From: Polyangiaceae bacterium
Lineage (GTDB): Bacteria; Myxococcota_A; Polyangia; Polyangiales; Polyangiaceae
Assembly: GCA_015075635.1 (NCBI GenBank)
Contig: JABTUA010000003.1
Location: forward strand, 930,001 to 994,000
Reading direction: 5' to 3'
Length of the DNA stretch: 64,000 nt
In this document: in pieces, positions 26,069-34,529 of the stretch
Layout: each line of letters opens with the position of its first letter
How positions within the stretch are numbered: position 1 is the first letter of the stretch
Position numbers and translations under genes: made by a program
The notes under the pieces: model-generated
Database searches by the model: none
What the model was told of the DNA's origin: nothing
Seen by the model: only the letters and a program-made list of their open reading frames with translations

Positions 26069-26515
26069 TCACATGTAGCGCATCGACACGGTCAAAGTGT
26101 AGTCGCCCTTGACGACGCGAAACGCCGCTGCCGCGAACTTCGGCGGGCCGAAGGTCGAAGGAGGTGCGTTGCGCGAGAAGGCGAAGCCCTCGCGCGGGAT
26201 ACCCAGGAAGGTGTTCAGCACCTTGTCCGAGTTCTCGTCATGGAACAGCGCCACGGCATAGGTGCCGGGCGCAACGCCCGCGAATCGGCACGTTCCACGT
26301 CGGCTCGCGACCTTGACGATGTCCCCCCTCAGCGCGTGCTCGCCGTCGGGGAAGTGCTTGTCCGAGGCGAACAGCGCGCACACGACCTGTCCCTTGTCGT
26401 TGCGGAGCCCCGTGGCGACCACGGTCACCACGCTCGGGGCCGGAGGTGGCGCGGCGATGCCCGCGTCTGCCAAGAGCGTTATCGCCAGGGCAAAGAGCAG
26501 GACCCGTTCACGCAT
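26069..26515 (-). CDS. DUF2141 domain secreted protein
   Basis: The product is 148 residues with a signal peptide (MRERVLLFALAITLLADAGI). The mature part fits DUF2141: GLRNDKGQVVCALFASDKHF, then PGTYAVALFHDENSDKVLNT and FLGIPREGFAFSRN. Members are small periplasmic or outer-membrane-linked beta proteins that often sit next to carotenoid or lipid glycosylation genes. Its start overlaps the stop of the glycosyltransferase gene by 8 nt, so the two are translationally coupled. Confidence 0.85.
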   Translation of the reverse strand: MRERVLLFALAITLLADAGIAAPPPAPSVVTVVATGLRNDKGQVVCALFASDKHFPDGEHALRGDIVKVASRRGTCRFAGVAPGTYAVALFHDENSDKVLNTFLGIPREGFAFSRNAPPSTFGPPKFAAAAFRVVKGDYTLTVSMRYM

Positions 26516-27734
26516 GGCGGACCTCTATCGTAGGCAGGTGACAGACGTCCATGAGCCAGGCGACGAAGCGCGCGCGTGCGTCGTATCGCGCGATTTCCCT
26601 GCCGATTCCGGCGGCGCGCGCCTTCAGCGCGGCGTCCTCGAAGGCCCGCGAGACCGCTCGCTTCACCTCGGCGGCGCGCAAGGTCCCCGCTCGCAGCAAG
26701 ATCCCGACACCGGCTCGCGCCATGGCGTCCATCGCCAGGTACTGATCGAGATTCGAGGCGATTCCCACCACCGGTTTGCCCGCTGCCAGCGCCTGGTAGC
26801 CCGTGGTGCTGCCGCCGTTGGAGACGACCACCGCGGCTCGACTCGCGGCGAGCTCACCCGGAAGGAGCTCTGCCCAGCGCACGTTGGACGGCGGCGAGGT
26901 GAGCTCCGTGCGCCCGGCCGTGGCCACCACGACCTGCACGGGCAGGTCCGCCAGCGCTTCGAGCACCAGCGGCAGGCGCTGCACCTTGCCGGAGGAGCCC
27001 AGCGTGACGTAGACCACCGGCCGGGCGGGATCGAGCTCCGCCCACCACCCCGGCGGTGCGCCGGGAGGCTGCCAGGGAATGGCGCCCAGGTAGTGCTCGT
27101 TTTGCCGCTTCTGCCGCAGCGGCGCGAGCACCGGCACGTCGGGGAACAACGCGTGGTCCCCGTCGAGCAGGAGCTCGAACAGGTCTTGGATGTCGGCGAC
27201 GCCATGCCGGCGCCGCACTGCGCGGAACGGCTCGGCGAAGTGGGCGAACACCTTGGGCAGCGCACGCGGAAAGTAGCGCTCCGCGCGCGCCACTCCGACC
27301 AGTGAAACGATGGGATGGTCCGGCATGGGGATACGGTCTCGCACGGCGTGGGGGCTCCAGTAGGCGTTGATCAGGTTTGCATACGGCACCTTCGCCAGGC
27401 GCGCGCTGATGGCCAGGGACGGGCGCAAGTCCCCGACCACCACGTCCGGCCTGACCCGGGCCAGCACCTCGCGATCCTCTTCGATGGCGGCTTCCAGGCT
27501 ACGGACGTCGTGGAAGGGTCGCCCCTCGTCCACGGCACGGAGCACCTTGTCCGCCGGCGGGCTCGTCACCGAGATGCGTTCGGCGACGAGCCCGTCGAAG
27601 ACCAGCGGGTCGAAGCGGGAGGCCGCGAAGACCACTCGCACCTCCGGCGGCACGGCGCGAGCCAGCACCGCGAGGCGGACGACCTGCGCCAGGGTCACGC
27701 TCTCCGACACGAAGAGCGCGGTGAGGTCAGCCAC
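26508..27734 (-). CDS. GT1-family (UDP-glycosyltransferase-like) glycosyltransferase
   Basis: The protein is 408 residues with a GT-B fold. The C-terminal nucleotide-sugar block reads VVSNGGSTTGYQALAAGKPV near residue 310, the equivalent of the HCGxxS motif of UGT/MGT enzymes, although the His is replaced (SNGGSTT). YVTLGSSGKVQ marks the start of the donor domain. Substrates in the family include sterols, carotenoids and macrolides, so a lipid acceptor is plausible. GTG 27734 is chosen because it follows the upstream stop by 14 nt; the gene lies between the DUF4397 lipoprotein and DUF2141 genes in one operon. Confidence 0.75.
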   Translation of the reverse strand: MADLTALFVSESVTLAQVVRLAVLARAVPPEVRVVFAASRFDPLVFDGLVAERISVTSPPADKVLRAVDEGRPFHDVRSLEAAIEEDREVLARVRPDVVVGDLRPSLAISARLAKVPYANLINAYWSPHAVRDRIPMPDHPIVSLVGVARAERYFPRALPKVFAHFAEPFRAVRRRHGVADIQDLFELLLDGDHALFPDVPVLAPLRQKRQNEHYLGAIPWQPPGAPPGWWAELDPARPVVYVTLGSSGKVQRLPLVLEALADLPVQVVVATAGRTELTSPPSNVRWAELLPGELAASRAAVVVSNGGSTTGYQALAAGKPVVGIASNLDQYLAMDAMARAGVGILLRAGTLRAAEVKRAVSRAFEDAALKARAAGIGREIARYDARARFVAWLMDVCHLPTIEVRHA

Positions 27735-27748
27735 TCGAGCCCCGCGCC

Positions 27749-29308
27749 TCACTTGGTGCTCTGGACGGCCCCGACCGTCCACGACTTGGCGTCGACAGCG
27801 AGGAGCTGGAACGCGTTGCTCGTGCCTCCGAGCTTGCCAGCGGCGATGCCGAAGGTGCGCTGACCTGCGGCGATGGTGAGCGGGAACTCGGCGACGGTCG
27901 CGGGTGAGCTGGTGGCCGCGACACCCAAGGTGAGCGCGCCAGGGTCGAGACTCAGGCCCTCGGCGGGCGAAGCGTCCTCGTACTTCACGTTCGCGAGCAC
28001 CTTCGTGGTGACGTTCCCCCCCGACGCGGGGCCGATGTCCACCGCAGGGGCGTTACCGCTCGCGTGGACCACGCGCACCCGGCCCTTCGCGGAGTCATCG
28101 AGGGCGAAGCCCTCCTGGAGCGCGATCAATCCGAACGTGGGGGTGGTGGCGGTGAGCTCGCCGGCGGCGATGGCCAGGTACGATTGCCCGGCCTCCAGCG
28201 CCGGGGTCGTTGCGCTGGCCGCGGGCGCGGCGGAGGGCTTCGGCGTCGGGCCGGCCTGGGCCGGGAAGAAGTCGAGCGAATACGTCCCAGGCGGGACCTG
28301 GAGCGGCGCCATGGCGCCGAAGCCGGCGTTGTCCACGAGCTCGGTCGTGCCCGAGTAGATGTCCACGTTCCCGGCGTCGGGCGAGGCGTGCAGCGCGTAC
28401 ACGCGAGGGTTCTGCTTGATCGCCACCGTCGCGCCCCCCGAGGGGAGCACAGCGATGAGCTGGAAGCCCGCCTCCTCGCGCGCGAGCTTGCCGAGCTGAC
28501 CGGCCGCGATCACGAAGAGCTCGGCGCCAGCGGGGAGCGGCGGCGTCGTGAACGCGGTGACCGTCTTCCCTCCCGCCGCGATGCCCACCTGAGCCGCCGC
28601 ACCGGCGGGTAGGTCCACACCGCTCGCGCCGGTGTCTGCGAAGCGCGCGAGCCCCTCGATCTCGGCGTTGGCTGGGTCGTCGTTGCCGACGTCGATGTCC
28701 ACCGTCGGCGCGTCGAAGCTCGCATGCACGATGCGGACTCGGGCGTTGCCGGAAGCCGGAGCGCCAAAGCCCTCCTCGAGCGCGAGCACGCGGAACCCGT
28801 CCTCGTCCTTGGAGGAGCCGATGTCGCCGGCTGCGATTGCCGTGTACTTCTCGTTCGCCGCGAGGGACAGCTCGGGTGTGGTGAACACGGGTGCTCCGCT
28901 AGCGGGTGAGCCAGCTGCACGAATGTCGATTTCGAGCTTGCCGGGCGGCAGCTCCAGGTAGTCGGTCGCCTTGCCGTAGGCCAGGTTCGTGACGATGGGC
29001 GTCGAGCCCCCCGCGGGATAGAGATCGACCGCCGGCGCCGAAGACGAGGCATGCACCACGCGGAGCTTCGCCATCTGTGTTCCGCCGTCTCCGCCACCGG
29101 TTCCGGCCATGCCCGCCATGCCCCCGGTGCCGCCGGTGCCGCCGGTGCCGCCGACCGAGCCGCCCGAGCCGCCTGAGCCGCCGTTGCCACCCCCGCCATC
29201 GTCGTCGTCACCACAGCCCGCAAGAGCGAGGGCCGAGGCCGCCAGGATTGCCGACAAGATGAAGATATTGCTGATGAAACCTTGGTTCTTGCGCGCGCGA
29301 GAAAGCAT
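27749..29308 (-). CDS. Lipoprotein with four DUF4397 repeats
   Basis: The product is 519 residues. A signal sequence ends in lipobox LALAGC (Cys32), followed by a GGSGG/GGTGG tether. Four DUF4397 units each begin with a VVHAS or LHASP core (LRVVHASSSAPAVDLY, VRIVHASFDAPTVDID, VYALHASPDAGNVDIY, VRVVHASGNAPAVDIG). DUF4397 is an Ig-like beta domain in exported proteins of unknown role. ATG 29308 is preferred over ATG 29347 because a strong GGAGGTGA lies just upstream and the longer start falls inside the promoter-operator. Confidence 0.85.
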   Translation of the reverse strand: MLSRARKNQGFISNIFILSAILAASALALAGCGDDDDGGGGNGGSGGSGGSVGGTGGTGGTGGMAGMAGTGGGDGGTQMAKLRVVHASSSAPAVDLYPAGGSTPIVTNLAYGKATDYLELPPGKLEIDIRAAGSPASGAPVFTTPELSLAANEKYTAIAAGDIGSSKDEDGFRVLALEEGFGAPASGNARVRIVHASFDAPTVDIDVGNDDPANAEIEGLARFADTGASGVDLPAGAAAQVGIAAGGKTVTAFTTPPLPAGAELFVIAAGQLGKLAREEAGFQLIAVLPSGGATVAIKQNPRVYALHASPDAGNVDIYSGTTELVDNAGFGAMAPLQVPPGTYSLDFFPAQAGPTPKPSAAPAASATTPALEAGQSYLAIAAGELTATTPTFGLIALQEGFALDDSAKGRVRVVHASGNAPAVDIGPASGGNVTTKVLANVKYEDASPAEGLSLDPGALTLGVAATSSPATVAEFPLTIAAGQRTFGIAAGKLGGTSNAFQLLAVDAKSWTVGAVQSTK

Positions 29309-29310
29309 GC

Positions 29311-29318
29311 TCACCTCC
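29311..29318 (-). promoter_or_regulatory. Strong ribosome-binding site fixing the DUF4397 start
   Basis: On the minus strand the sequence GGAGGTGA lies 2 nt upstream of the ATG at 29308 (core GGAGG about 5 nt away), a near-perfect anti-SD match. It rules out the longer reading frame that begins at 29347. Confidence 0.8.
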
Positions 29319-29354
29319 GAATTAATGTCTAATCTAAACTTAGACATTAATTCG
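29318..29354. promoter_or_regulatory. 15-bp inverted repeat (candidate operator)
   Basis: Arms 29318-29332 (CGAATTAATGTCTAA) and 29340-29354 (TTAGACATTAATTCG) are perfect complements around a 7-nt spacer (TCTAAAC). The element is strikingly AT-rich in a GC-rich genome and covers the whole promoter spacer, from the -35 edge to the leader. This placement suggests binding by a dimeric repressor of the TetR, MarR or similar type; the regulator itself is not identified. Confidence 0.7.
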
Positions 29355-29358
29355 TCAA
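29331..29358 (-). promoter_or_regulatory. Sigma70-like promoter of the DUF4397-GT1-DUF2141 operon
   Basis: On the minus strand a -35 TTGACG (29358 to 29353) and a -10 TAGATT (29336 to 29331) are 16 nt apart. The -35 box differs from consensus at one base and the -10 at two. A start about 7 nt after the -10 would leave a short leader with the ribosome-binding site. The inverted repeat overlaps it fully. Confidence 0.6.
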
Positions 29359-29672
29359 CCCCCGGGGCACACCGGGTCCTGCCGAAGCGAGGGGTCAGGG
29401 CGGCACGATCCTCCTGGGAGGGCCTGTTGAGGCCATCGCTTCAGTAGATGCATCGAGGGCGCACGACCTCGCGGGGGGACCTCCGCCGCGCGTACAGGGG
29501 GCCAGTTGGGGCATGGGTGCTTGTCCTCGAAGCTCTCGGGAGTCGCCGGCGAGCGTTCGCTCCACCTGCACCAAAAGCGCGGCATCCACGCGAGATTGTG
29601 GCGCCGGAGGCGAGCGCAACGCGTGTCAGCGCTCGCCATGGGTCGCGGCCCAACTACGCTGCCGCGGTCCGC
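29359..29672. other. Intergenic stretch without a recognised gene
   Basis: The 314 nt between the operon promoter and the OmpA-like gene end hold only short open frames with Arg/Pro-rich products and no plausible starts. I see no tRNA-like fold, no repeat and no U-tailed hairpin. Confidence 0.5.
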
Positions 29673-30350
29673 TCACGGCGGCGCGCCGTCGACCTCGACG
29701 ATCCGGAAACTCACGCGGGCGTTCAGGTCGGGACGCTTCGGCGCGAGCGGCCGCTTCGCGGAGTAGCTTTTGACGCGGAGGGCACCGGGGCGCACTCGCA
29801 GGGCCACGAGCCGACGGCGCACGGCCTCCGCTCGCGCTCTTCCGAGCCCGCCGAGTCGCTCGGACGAATCGGCGTGCCCTTCGATTTCCACGACGAAGGG
29901 ATGCGCGCGGAGCACCTCCGCGACTGCGTCCAGCGTGGTCTCCGAGTCCGTGCTCAACGCGGCGCTCTCCGGGGCGAACGGAATCACGGTGAGGATCATC
30001 GGCGTGGATTCGCCGTAGATGGGCACGAGAGCCGCCGCGTCGATCTGCGGGCCGTCCAGAGACGCATCCGCCACGACCGATTCGCTCGCGTCCGCGAGCC
30101 GCTCGGGCCCTGCGTCGCTCGGAGCCTTCTGGCCTTGCTGGGCCGTCCCGGGCCGTGGCGCGGGCGAGCAGGCCGCCGCCCCGAGAGTCACCGTGAACGC
30201 GAGCTGCGCGGCGCGAGAGAGGCGTACCGACGGAGCGCGAAGCTCCGGCACGTCGCGGAGCGGCTCCGAAGCAGCGCAGAACGGACAGGTCGGGTGTCCG
30301 TCGCGCAGGTGACGCGAGCAGCTCCTGCACGGCCGGAGCGCGCGGCTCAC
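29673..30350 (-). CDS. OmpA-C-like protein with N-terminal zinc ribbon
   Basis: The product is 225 residues. The first 25 carry two Cys pairs (CRSC at 8-11, CPFC at 22-25), a zinc ribbon. A hydrophobic segment ending LGAAAC (Cys61) follows, looking like a lipobox or membrane anchor, then an acidic Ala/Asp tether. Residues of about 125-215 form an OmpA-C/MotB-like peptidoglycan-binding domain with VEIEGHADSSERLGGLGRAR. The start GTG overlaps the stop of the MoxR gene (GTGA), so the two are translationally coupled. A ribbon placed before a lipobox is odd: if the signal is cleaved, the ribbon would be lost. Confidence 0.8.
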   Translation of the reverse strand: MSRALRPCRSCSRHLRDGHPTCPFCAASEPLRDVPELRAPSVRLSRAAQLAFTVTLGAAACSPAPRPGTAQQGQKAPSDAGPERLADASESVVADASLDGPQIDAAALVPIYGESTPMILTVIPFAPESAALSTDSETTLDAVAEVLRAHPFVVEIEGHADSSERLGGLGRARAEAVRRRLVALRVRPGALRVKSYSAKRPLAPKRPDLNARVSFRIVEVDGAPP

Positions 30351-31333
30351 GGCACCTCGACCACCTCGAACACCCGCCGGACGATCTGCTCCGCGGTGAC
30401 CTCTTCGGCCTCAGCCTCATACGAGAGGACCATGCGGTGGCGGAGCACGTCGGGCCCGATGGCCTTCACGTCTTCGGGGGTGACGTAGCCGCGGTGGCGG
30501 AGGAAGGCGTGGGCGCGGGCGGCGAGGTTCAGCGCGATGCTAGCGCGGGGGCTCGCGCCGTATTCGATCAGGGGGGCGAGCTCCTTCATGCCCTTCTTCT
30601 GCGGCTCTCGCGTCGCGAAGACCACGTCCACGATGTAGTCCTTCACGCGGTCGTCCATGTAGACCTCGCGCACGACCTTGCGGGCTTCCTTGAGCTGGTC
30701 CGGGGTGGTGGTCTGCTTGACCGTCGCCTGCACGACGCCCGTCATGCGATCCATGATCGAGCGCTCTTCCTCCCGGCTCGGGTAGCCGACCTTGATCATG
30801 AGCAAGAAGCGATCGATCTGCGCCTCCGGCAGCGGGTAGGTGCCCTCCTGCTCGATGGGGTTCTGCGTGGCCATGACCACGAACGGGTCGGGGAGCTTGT
30901 GCGTGGTGTCGCCGATGGTGACCTGGTGCTCCTGCATCGCCTCGAGCAAGGCGCTCTGCACCTTGGCCGGAGCGCGATTGATCTCGTCGGCCAGCACCAG
31001 ATTCGCGAAGATGGGGCCGAGCTTGCTGGAGAACTCGCCGCGCTTCTGGTCGTAGATGACCGTGCCGATGAGATCGGCGGGCAGGAGATCGGGCGTGAAC
31101 TGGACGCGCGAGAAGCTGGCGTGGATGGCCTCGCAGACCGTGCGCACCGTCAGCGTCTTGGCCAGACCCGGCACGCCCTCGAGCAGCACGTGACCGCCCG
31201 CGAGCAGGCCGATCAGGATGCGCTCGATCATGTAGCTCTGGCCGACGATGACCTTGCCGACCTCGGCCATCAGGTCGTCGATGAAGGCGCTCTCCTTCGC
31301 GACCAGCTCGTTCAGTGCGCGGACGTCCTGCAT
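30347..31333 (-). CDS. MoxR-family AAA+ ATPase
   Basis: The protein is 328 residues. It has Walker A GVPGLAKT (53-60), Walker B LVLADEINRAP near 112, sensor 1 FVVMATQNPIEQEGTYPLPE and arginine-finger/sensor 2 sequences (YGASPRASIAL). MoxR ATPases act as chaperones that insert metals or mature VWA-domain partners. The usual DUF58 and VWA neighbours are absent here; instead the gene is coupled by a GTGA overlap to the zinc-ribbon OmpA-like gene. Confidence 0.92.
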   Translation of the reverse strand: MQDVRALNELVAKESAFIDDLMAEVGKVIVGQSYMIERILIGLLAGGHVLLEGVPGLAKTLTVRTVCEAIHASFSRVQFTPDLLPADLIGTVIYDQKRGEFSSKLGPIFANLVLADEINRAPAKVQSALLEAMQEHQVTIGDTTHKLPDPFVVMATQNPIEQEGTYPLPEAQIDRFLLMIKVGYPSREEERSIMDRMTGVVQATVKQTTTPDQLKEARKVVREVYMDDRVKDYIVDVVFATREPQKKGMKELAPLIEYGASPRASIALNLAARAHAFLRHRGYVTPEDVKAIGPDVLRHRMVLSYEAEAEEVTAEQIVRRVFEVVEVP

Positions 31334-31427
31334 GAATCCTCGGGCCTGGGCCTATACCGCGACCGGCGAGCCCGAGACAATCGGGCTGACTGGGGCATTC
31401 CCCGGGGTACGTCGCAGCACCGGTGAT

Positions 31428-32357
31428 TCAGGGGCACTGAAGGCCGGCGCCGCCGGTGAGGTAGCCGGCCACGACCTTGACCTTCGACGCCGCCGCCGTC
31501 GATCCGGCCCACGAGGTGCTGAGCCGCTGGCAGGTCTTGGTGAAGTGCGCCATCGAGACCTCGACGTCGCCGGGGCTCACGTTGGCGAACAGTCCGATGC
31601 CCGAGGTGCTGGTCACGGTGAGGTTCGTGTCCGGGACGTTGCTCGCGTTCAGGTAGAAGGGACCGGAGCCGGACTTCGGCGTGATCGAGTTGGTCACGTT
31701 GTCCTGACCCGTGAAGCTGCCCGGCGCGCCCTGGAACGCGGTGGTCAAGATGTGGCCCTTCGTCGGGTCGATGGTGATGCCGACCAGCGACGCCAGCGCG
31801 TTCGCCTCGGCAACCGTCGGCGCCATGAACTGGCCGACGCTCATCGGGCCGGCCACCGTCTTTACCGTGACCAGCGTCGGCAGGAAGCTCGCCTTGGTGT
31901 ACTCGAGCAACACCTCCGCATTCGCGGGCACGCCGCTCAATGCGTAGGCGCCGGTCGTGTCCGTCTTCACGCAGGTCACCGCGGGGTTCTGGTAGAGGCA
32001 GACCTGGAGATCCGAGACTGCAGCGCCGCTCACCAGGCCGACGATGCTGCCGGTGATGGTCGTGGTCCCCGCGTCGCTCGTGGTGCCGCCGGTGCCGCCG
32101 GTGCCGCCGCCGTCCGCGCCGCCGGTGCCGCCGCCGCCGTCCGCGCCGCTGGCTCCGCCCGAGCCGCCGGCACCGCCGGTTGCACCGCTGCCGCCGCTGC
32201 CGCCCATGCCACCGCTGCCGCCGCCGTCGCTCCCGGCGCTGCCGCCGAAGCCGGCCGAGCCGCCGCCTCCCGTGGTGTCTTCCGAGGCTGCGCACGCGCC
32301 GAGCGCGAGCAGTGAGCCGAGCACGCAGGCCGGCGCCAACACGAACAGGCGTTTCAT
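31428..32357 (-). CDS. Hypothetical lipoprotein with carboxypeptidase-regulatory-like domain
   Basis: The product is 309 residues. Lipobox LALGAC (Cys22) is followed by a Gly/Ser/Asp tether rich in GGSGG and GGTGG. A domain beginning ITGSIVGLVSGAAVSDLQVC and including TDTTGAYALSGVP matches the carboxypeptidase-regulatory-like beta sandwich, usually a structural domain on surface proteins. The C-terminal part (about 150 residues) is unassigned. It follows a small secreted-protein gene 32 nt upstream. Confidence 0.75.
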   Translation of the reverse strand: MKRLFVLAPACVLGSLLALGACAASEDTTGGGGSAGFGGSAGSDGGGSGGMGGSGGSGATGGAGGSGGASGADGGGGTGGADGGGTGGTGGTTSDAGTTTITGSIVGLVSGAAVSDLQVCLYQNPAVTCVKTDTTGAYALSGVPANAEVLLEYTKASFLPTLVTVKTVAGPMSVGQFMAPTVAEANALASLVGITIDPTKGHILTTAFQGAPGSFTGQDNVTNSITPKSGSGPFYLNASNVPDTNLTVTSTSGIGLFANVSPGDVEVSMAHFTKTCQRLSTSWAGSTAAASKVKVVAGYLTGGAGLQCP

Positions 32358-32389
32358 CGTCGTAGGGTCGCTTTCTGTGCTGCTCGCGT

Positions 32390-32905
32390 TCAACGACGGC
32401 AGCGTTGGGGGATGTTGACCGTGAGCTGGGTCCGGTCCGTCTTCAGCCGGCACTCGTCCTTGGCCTTCTGGCAGGCGCCGATCTCGGTGCGAAGCTTTAC
32501 CGCAAACTCGTCGCGCTCGGCGACGAAGAAGCGATCCTTCTCCGAGCGACCCGGCCACTCGATCTCCCAGATGCCGACGCCCAGCTCGAGCTTCTGCACC
32601 TGAGTGCCGTCCTTCGGCAGCGCGACCTGCTGGGCCTCGCGCCGGTCCTTGCTGGCGACGTCGTTGCCTGCCACGGGCTTCAAGGTCAACGTGGTCGAGG
32701 AGTCCGCGGCCTGCCGCGTGGGCACGCAGGAGAGCTTCTGCTGCTCCACCTTGGCTGTGCAGGCGGTGACGCGGGTGGCTTCGTGCGACAGGCTGACGGT
32801 GCCGCGGCGCAGAGGCTCGAGCGAGCTCGGGGGCTGTTGCCCCGCGGCAGACACCAACGGCAACGCGACGATGGCAGCTAGGATCGTGGCTTTCAGCACG
32901 CGCAT
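32390..32905 (-). CDS. Secreted hypothetical protein
   Basis: The protein is 171 residues with a signal peptide (MRVLKATILAAIVALPLVSA). The mature part is rich in Lys/Glu/Gln, holds five Cys (VTACTAKVEQQKLSC and the terminal GACQKAKDECRLKTDRT region) and is predicted to be a small beta protein. No family is recognised. It is immediately upstream of the lipoprotein gene at 31428 on the same strand, probably in one transcript. Confidence 0.65.
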   Translation of the reverse strand: MRVLKATILAAIVALPLVSAAGQQPPSSLEPLRRGTVSLSHEATRVTACTAKVEQQKLSCVPTRQAADSSTTLTLKPVAGNDVASKDRREAQQVALPKDGTQVQKLELGVGIWEIEWPGRSEKDRFFVAERDEFAVKLRTEIGACQKAKDECRLKTDRTQLTVNIPQRCRR

Positions 32906-33060
32906 GGATGGTCCCTCCAGCGATGGGGCCGGCCGACCGCCGGCTCGATGGCGGAACGGCCCGGACGGCCGTCCCGACCCACGTTGGACGCACTAACCGC
33001 GCGGCCTCTTCACGCGGATTTCGGCCTGGCGCAACCCCGCGGGGGATGTTCCCAGAATGA

Positions 33061-33076
33061 CTCCGCTTTCGCGGAG
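33061..33076 (+). other. Hairpin just upstream of the hydrolase start
   Basis: CTCCGC, a TTTC loop and GCGGAG form a perfect 6-bp stem 10 nt upstream of the ATG at 33086; the purine-rich gaggcgaggg that follows or overlaps it could serve as the ribosome-binding site. It might tune translation, or be chance in GC-rich DNA. Confidence 0.3.
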
Positions 33077-33085
33077 GCGAGGGCG

Positions 33086-34261
33086 ATGCTAGCCCCATGC
33101 ACGATGCAGGTGGGTCGGCTCCGAGGGCTCCTCGCGCTGCTCGAGTGGCTCGGGCCCTGGGCGCCGCCCCGGGCGCTGCCGCGCGGGATCCGGCGGGAGA
33201 CTTGGGTCCTTCGCGAGGGCGATGTCCCGGGCCGCCGCGCGCGCTCGAAGGGCTCGCGGCCGAGGTCGGGCCAGCCCACGCGACTCGAAGCGCGGGTGTT
33301 CCAGCCTCGGGGCGAGCGCTCGGGTACCTTCCTGGTCGCGCCCGGGCTGCACTTCGACGGGCCCGACGACCCGCGGCTCGAGCGCTTCTGTCGCATCCTG
33401 GCGCACGCCGGCTTCCGCGTGGTGGCGCCAATCCTGCCCACCTACGCCGAGCTCGTCGTGCACGGGTCCGCCGTCGACGATCTCGAGCTCGTCGCGAAGG
33501 AGCTCGGCCGACACCTCGAGCCGGGCGAGCGCTTCACGCTGTTCAGCATCTCGTTCGGCTCGTGGCCCGCGCTGGCGGTCGCGGCTCGCCTGCCGGAGCA
33601 CGTCGATGCCGTGGTCACCTTCGGCGGCTACGCGGACTTCGACGCTGCGGTACGCTTCTGCGTCGACGGCGTGATGCGGCGGCCGGAAGGGGACGTGCAG
33701 CTCGCGAGCGATCCGCTGAACCCGCCGGCGTTGTTCCTGAACCTGTTGCCGTGGCTCGAAGTGCCGGAGCGCGATCACGCCCCTCTGGCCGAAGCCTGGC
33801 GCGAGATGACCTACCGGACCTGGGGGCGCATGGAGCTCAAGGCGCCGGGACGGCTCGCGCCGTTCGCCGAGGCGTTGCTCGAACGCGTGCCGGAAGCGCA
33901 ACGCGACTTGTTTCTGCTTGGCTGTGGTGTGCGACCCGGCGGCCCCGGCCTGGTGGAGGCCGCCCTCGCGCGCGCCGCCGAGGCCATCCACTTCGCGAGC
34001 CCGCGGCCCGCGCTGGGCGAGCTGGCGTGTCCGCTGGTGGTGTGTCACGGCCGCGACGACGACGTGATCCCCTGGAACGAAGCCGAGAAGTTGCACGCTG
34101 CGGTGGCCGGGCGCGTGCCCTCGCGGCTCCTGCTGACGGGTTTGTACGGCCACACCGCTGCCGGTCGCCCGACGCCGGCGGCCCTGGCGCGGGAGGCGGG
34201 GACGCTGCTCGAGATCGCGCGCGTGCTCGCCGCAGGCGGGCGGGTGCGCGAGCTGTTCTGA
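33086..34261 (+). CDS. Alpha/beta hydrolase
   Basis: The product is 391 residues. After a basic N-terminus, VFQPRGERSGTFLVAPGLHF gives the first strand and oxyanion region. The nucleophile elbow reads FSISFGSW, where Ser lies in an SxSxG context instead of GxSxG. Late Asp in CHGRDDDVIPWNEAE and His in LYGHTAAGRP complete a plausible triad. No signal peptide is visible, so it is probably cytoplasmic; the substrate is unknown. ATG 33086 follows a gaggcgaggg ribosome-binding site; an ATG six codons later is possible. Confidence 0.7.
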   Translation: MLAPCTMQVGRLRGLLALLEWLGPWAPPRALPRGIRRETWVLREGDVPGRRARSKGSRPRSGQPTRLEARVFQPRGERSGTFLVAPGLHFDGPDDPRLERFCRILAHAGFRVVAPILPTYAELVVHGSAVDDLELVAKELGRHLEPGERFTLFSISFGSWPALAVAARLPEHVDAVVTFGGYADFDAAVRFCVDGVMRRPEGDVQLASDPLNPPALFLNLLPWLEVPERDHAPLAEAWREMTYRTWGRMELKAPGRLAPFAEALLERVPEAQRDLFLLGCGVRPGGPGLVEAALARAAEAIHFASPRPALGELACPLVVCHGRDDDVIPWNEAEKLHAAVAGRVPSRLLLTGLYGHTAAGRPTPAALAREAGTLLEIARVLAAGGRVRELF

Positions 34262-34435
34262 CTCGACTTTCGCTGTCTTGGCACGAGCAGACGACCGAAG
34301 GAAGCACCCTCGGGTGTCGCGATCCGCCGCTGAGGTCGAGACCCAAGAGAACACCGGCGAGGCCGGCGCACTCCCGCCGCCAGGTGGGAGTTGTCGCCGA
34401 GCGTCTCCTGTCCGCGTCCCGACAAGAACCCTGAA

Positions 34436-34466
34436 GAACGCAGGGCGTGGCTGCGAACGCAGGGCG
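34436..34466. repeat. Two direct copies of GAACGCAGGGCG
   Basis: The 12-mer occurs at 34436-34447 and 34455-34466, starts 19 nt apart, in the 268-nt gap upstream of the lipoprotein gene at 34530. It may be a binding site for a regulator or a chance local duplication; no promoter boxes are obvious around it. Confidence 0.35.
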
Positions 34467-34529
34467 CCGAAGAGCAAGACCCGAGTCCGAACGGTCGACG
34501 CAACGGAGGTCACGGGGTAATACCGGAGC

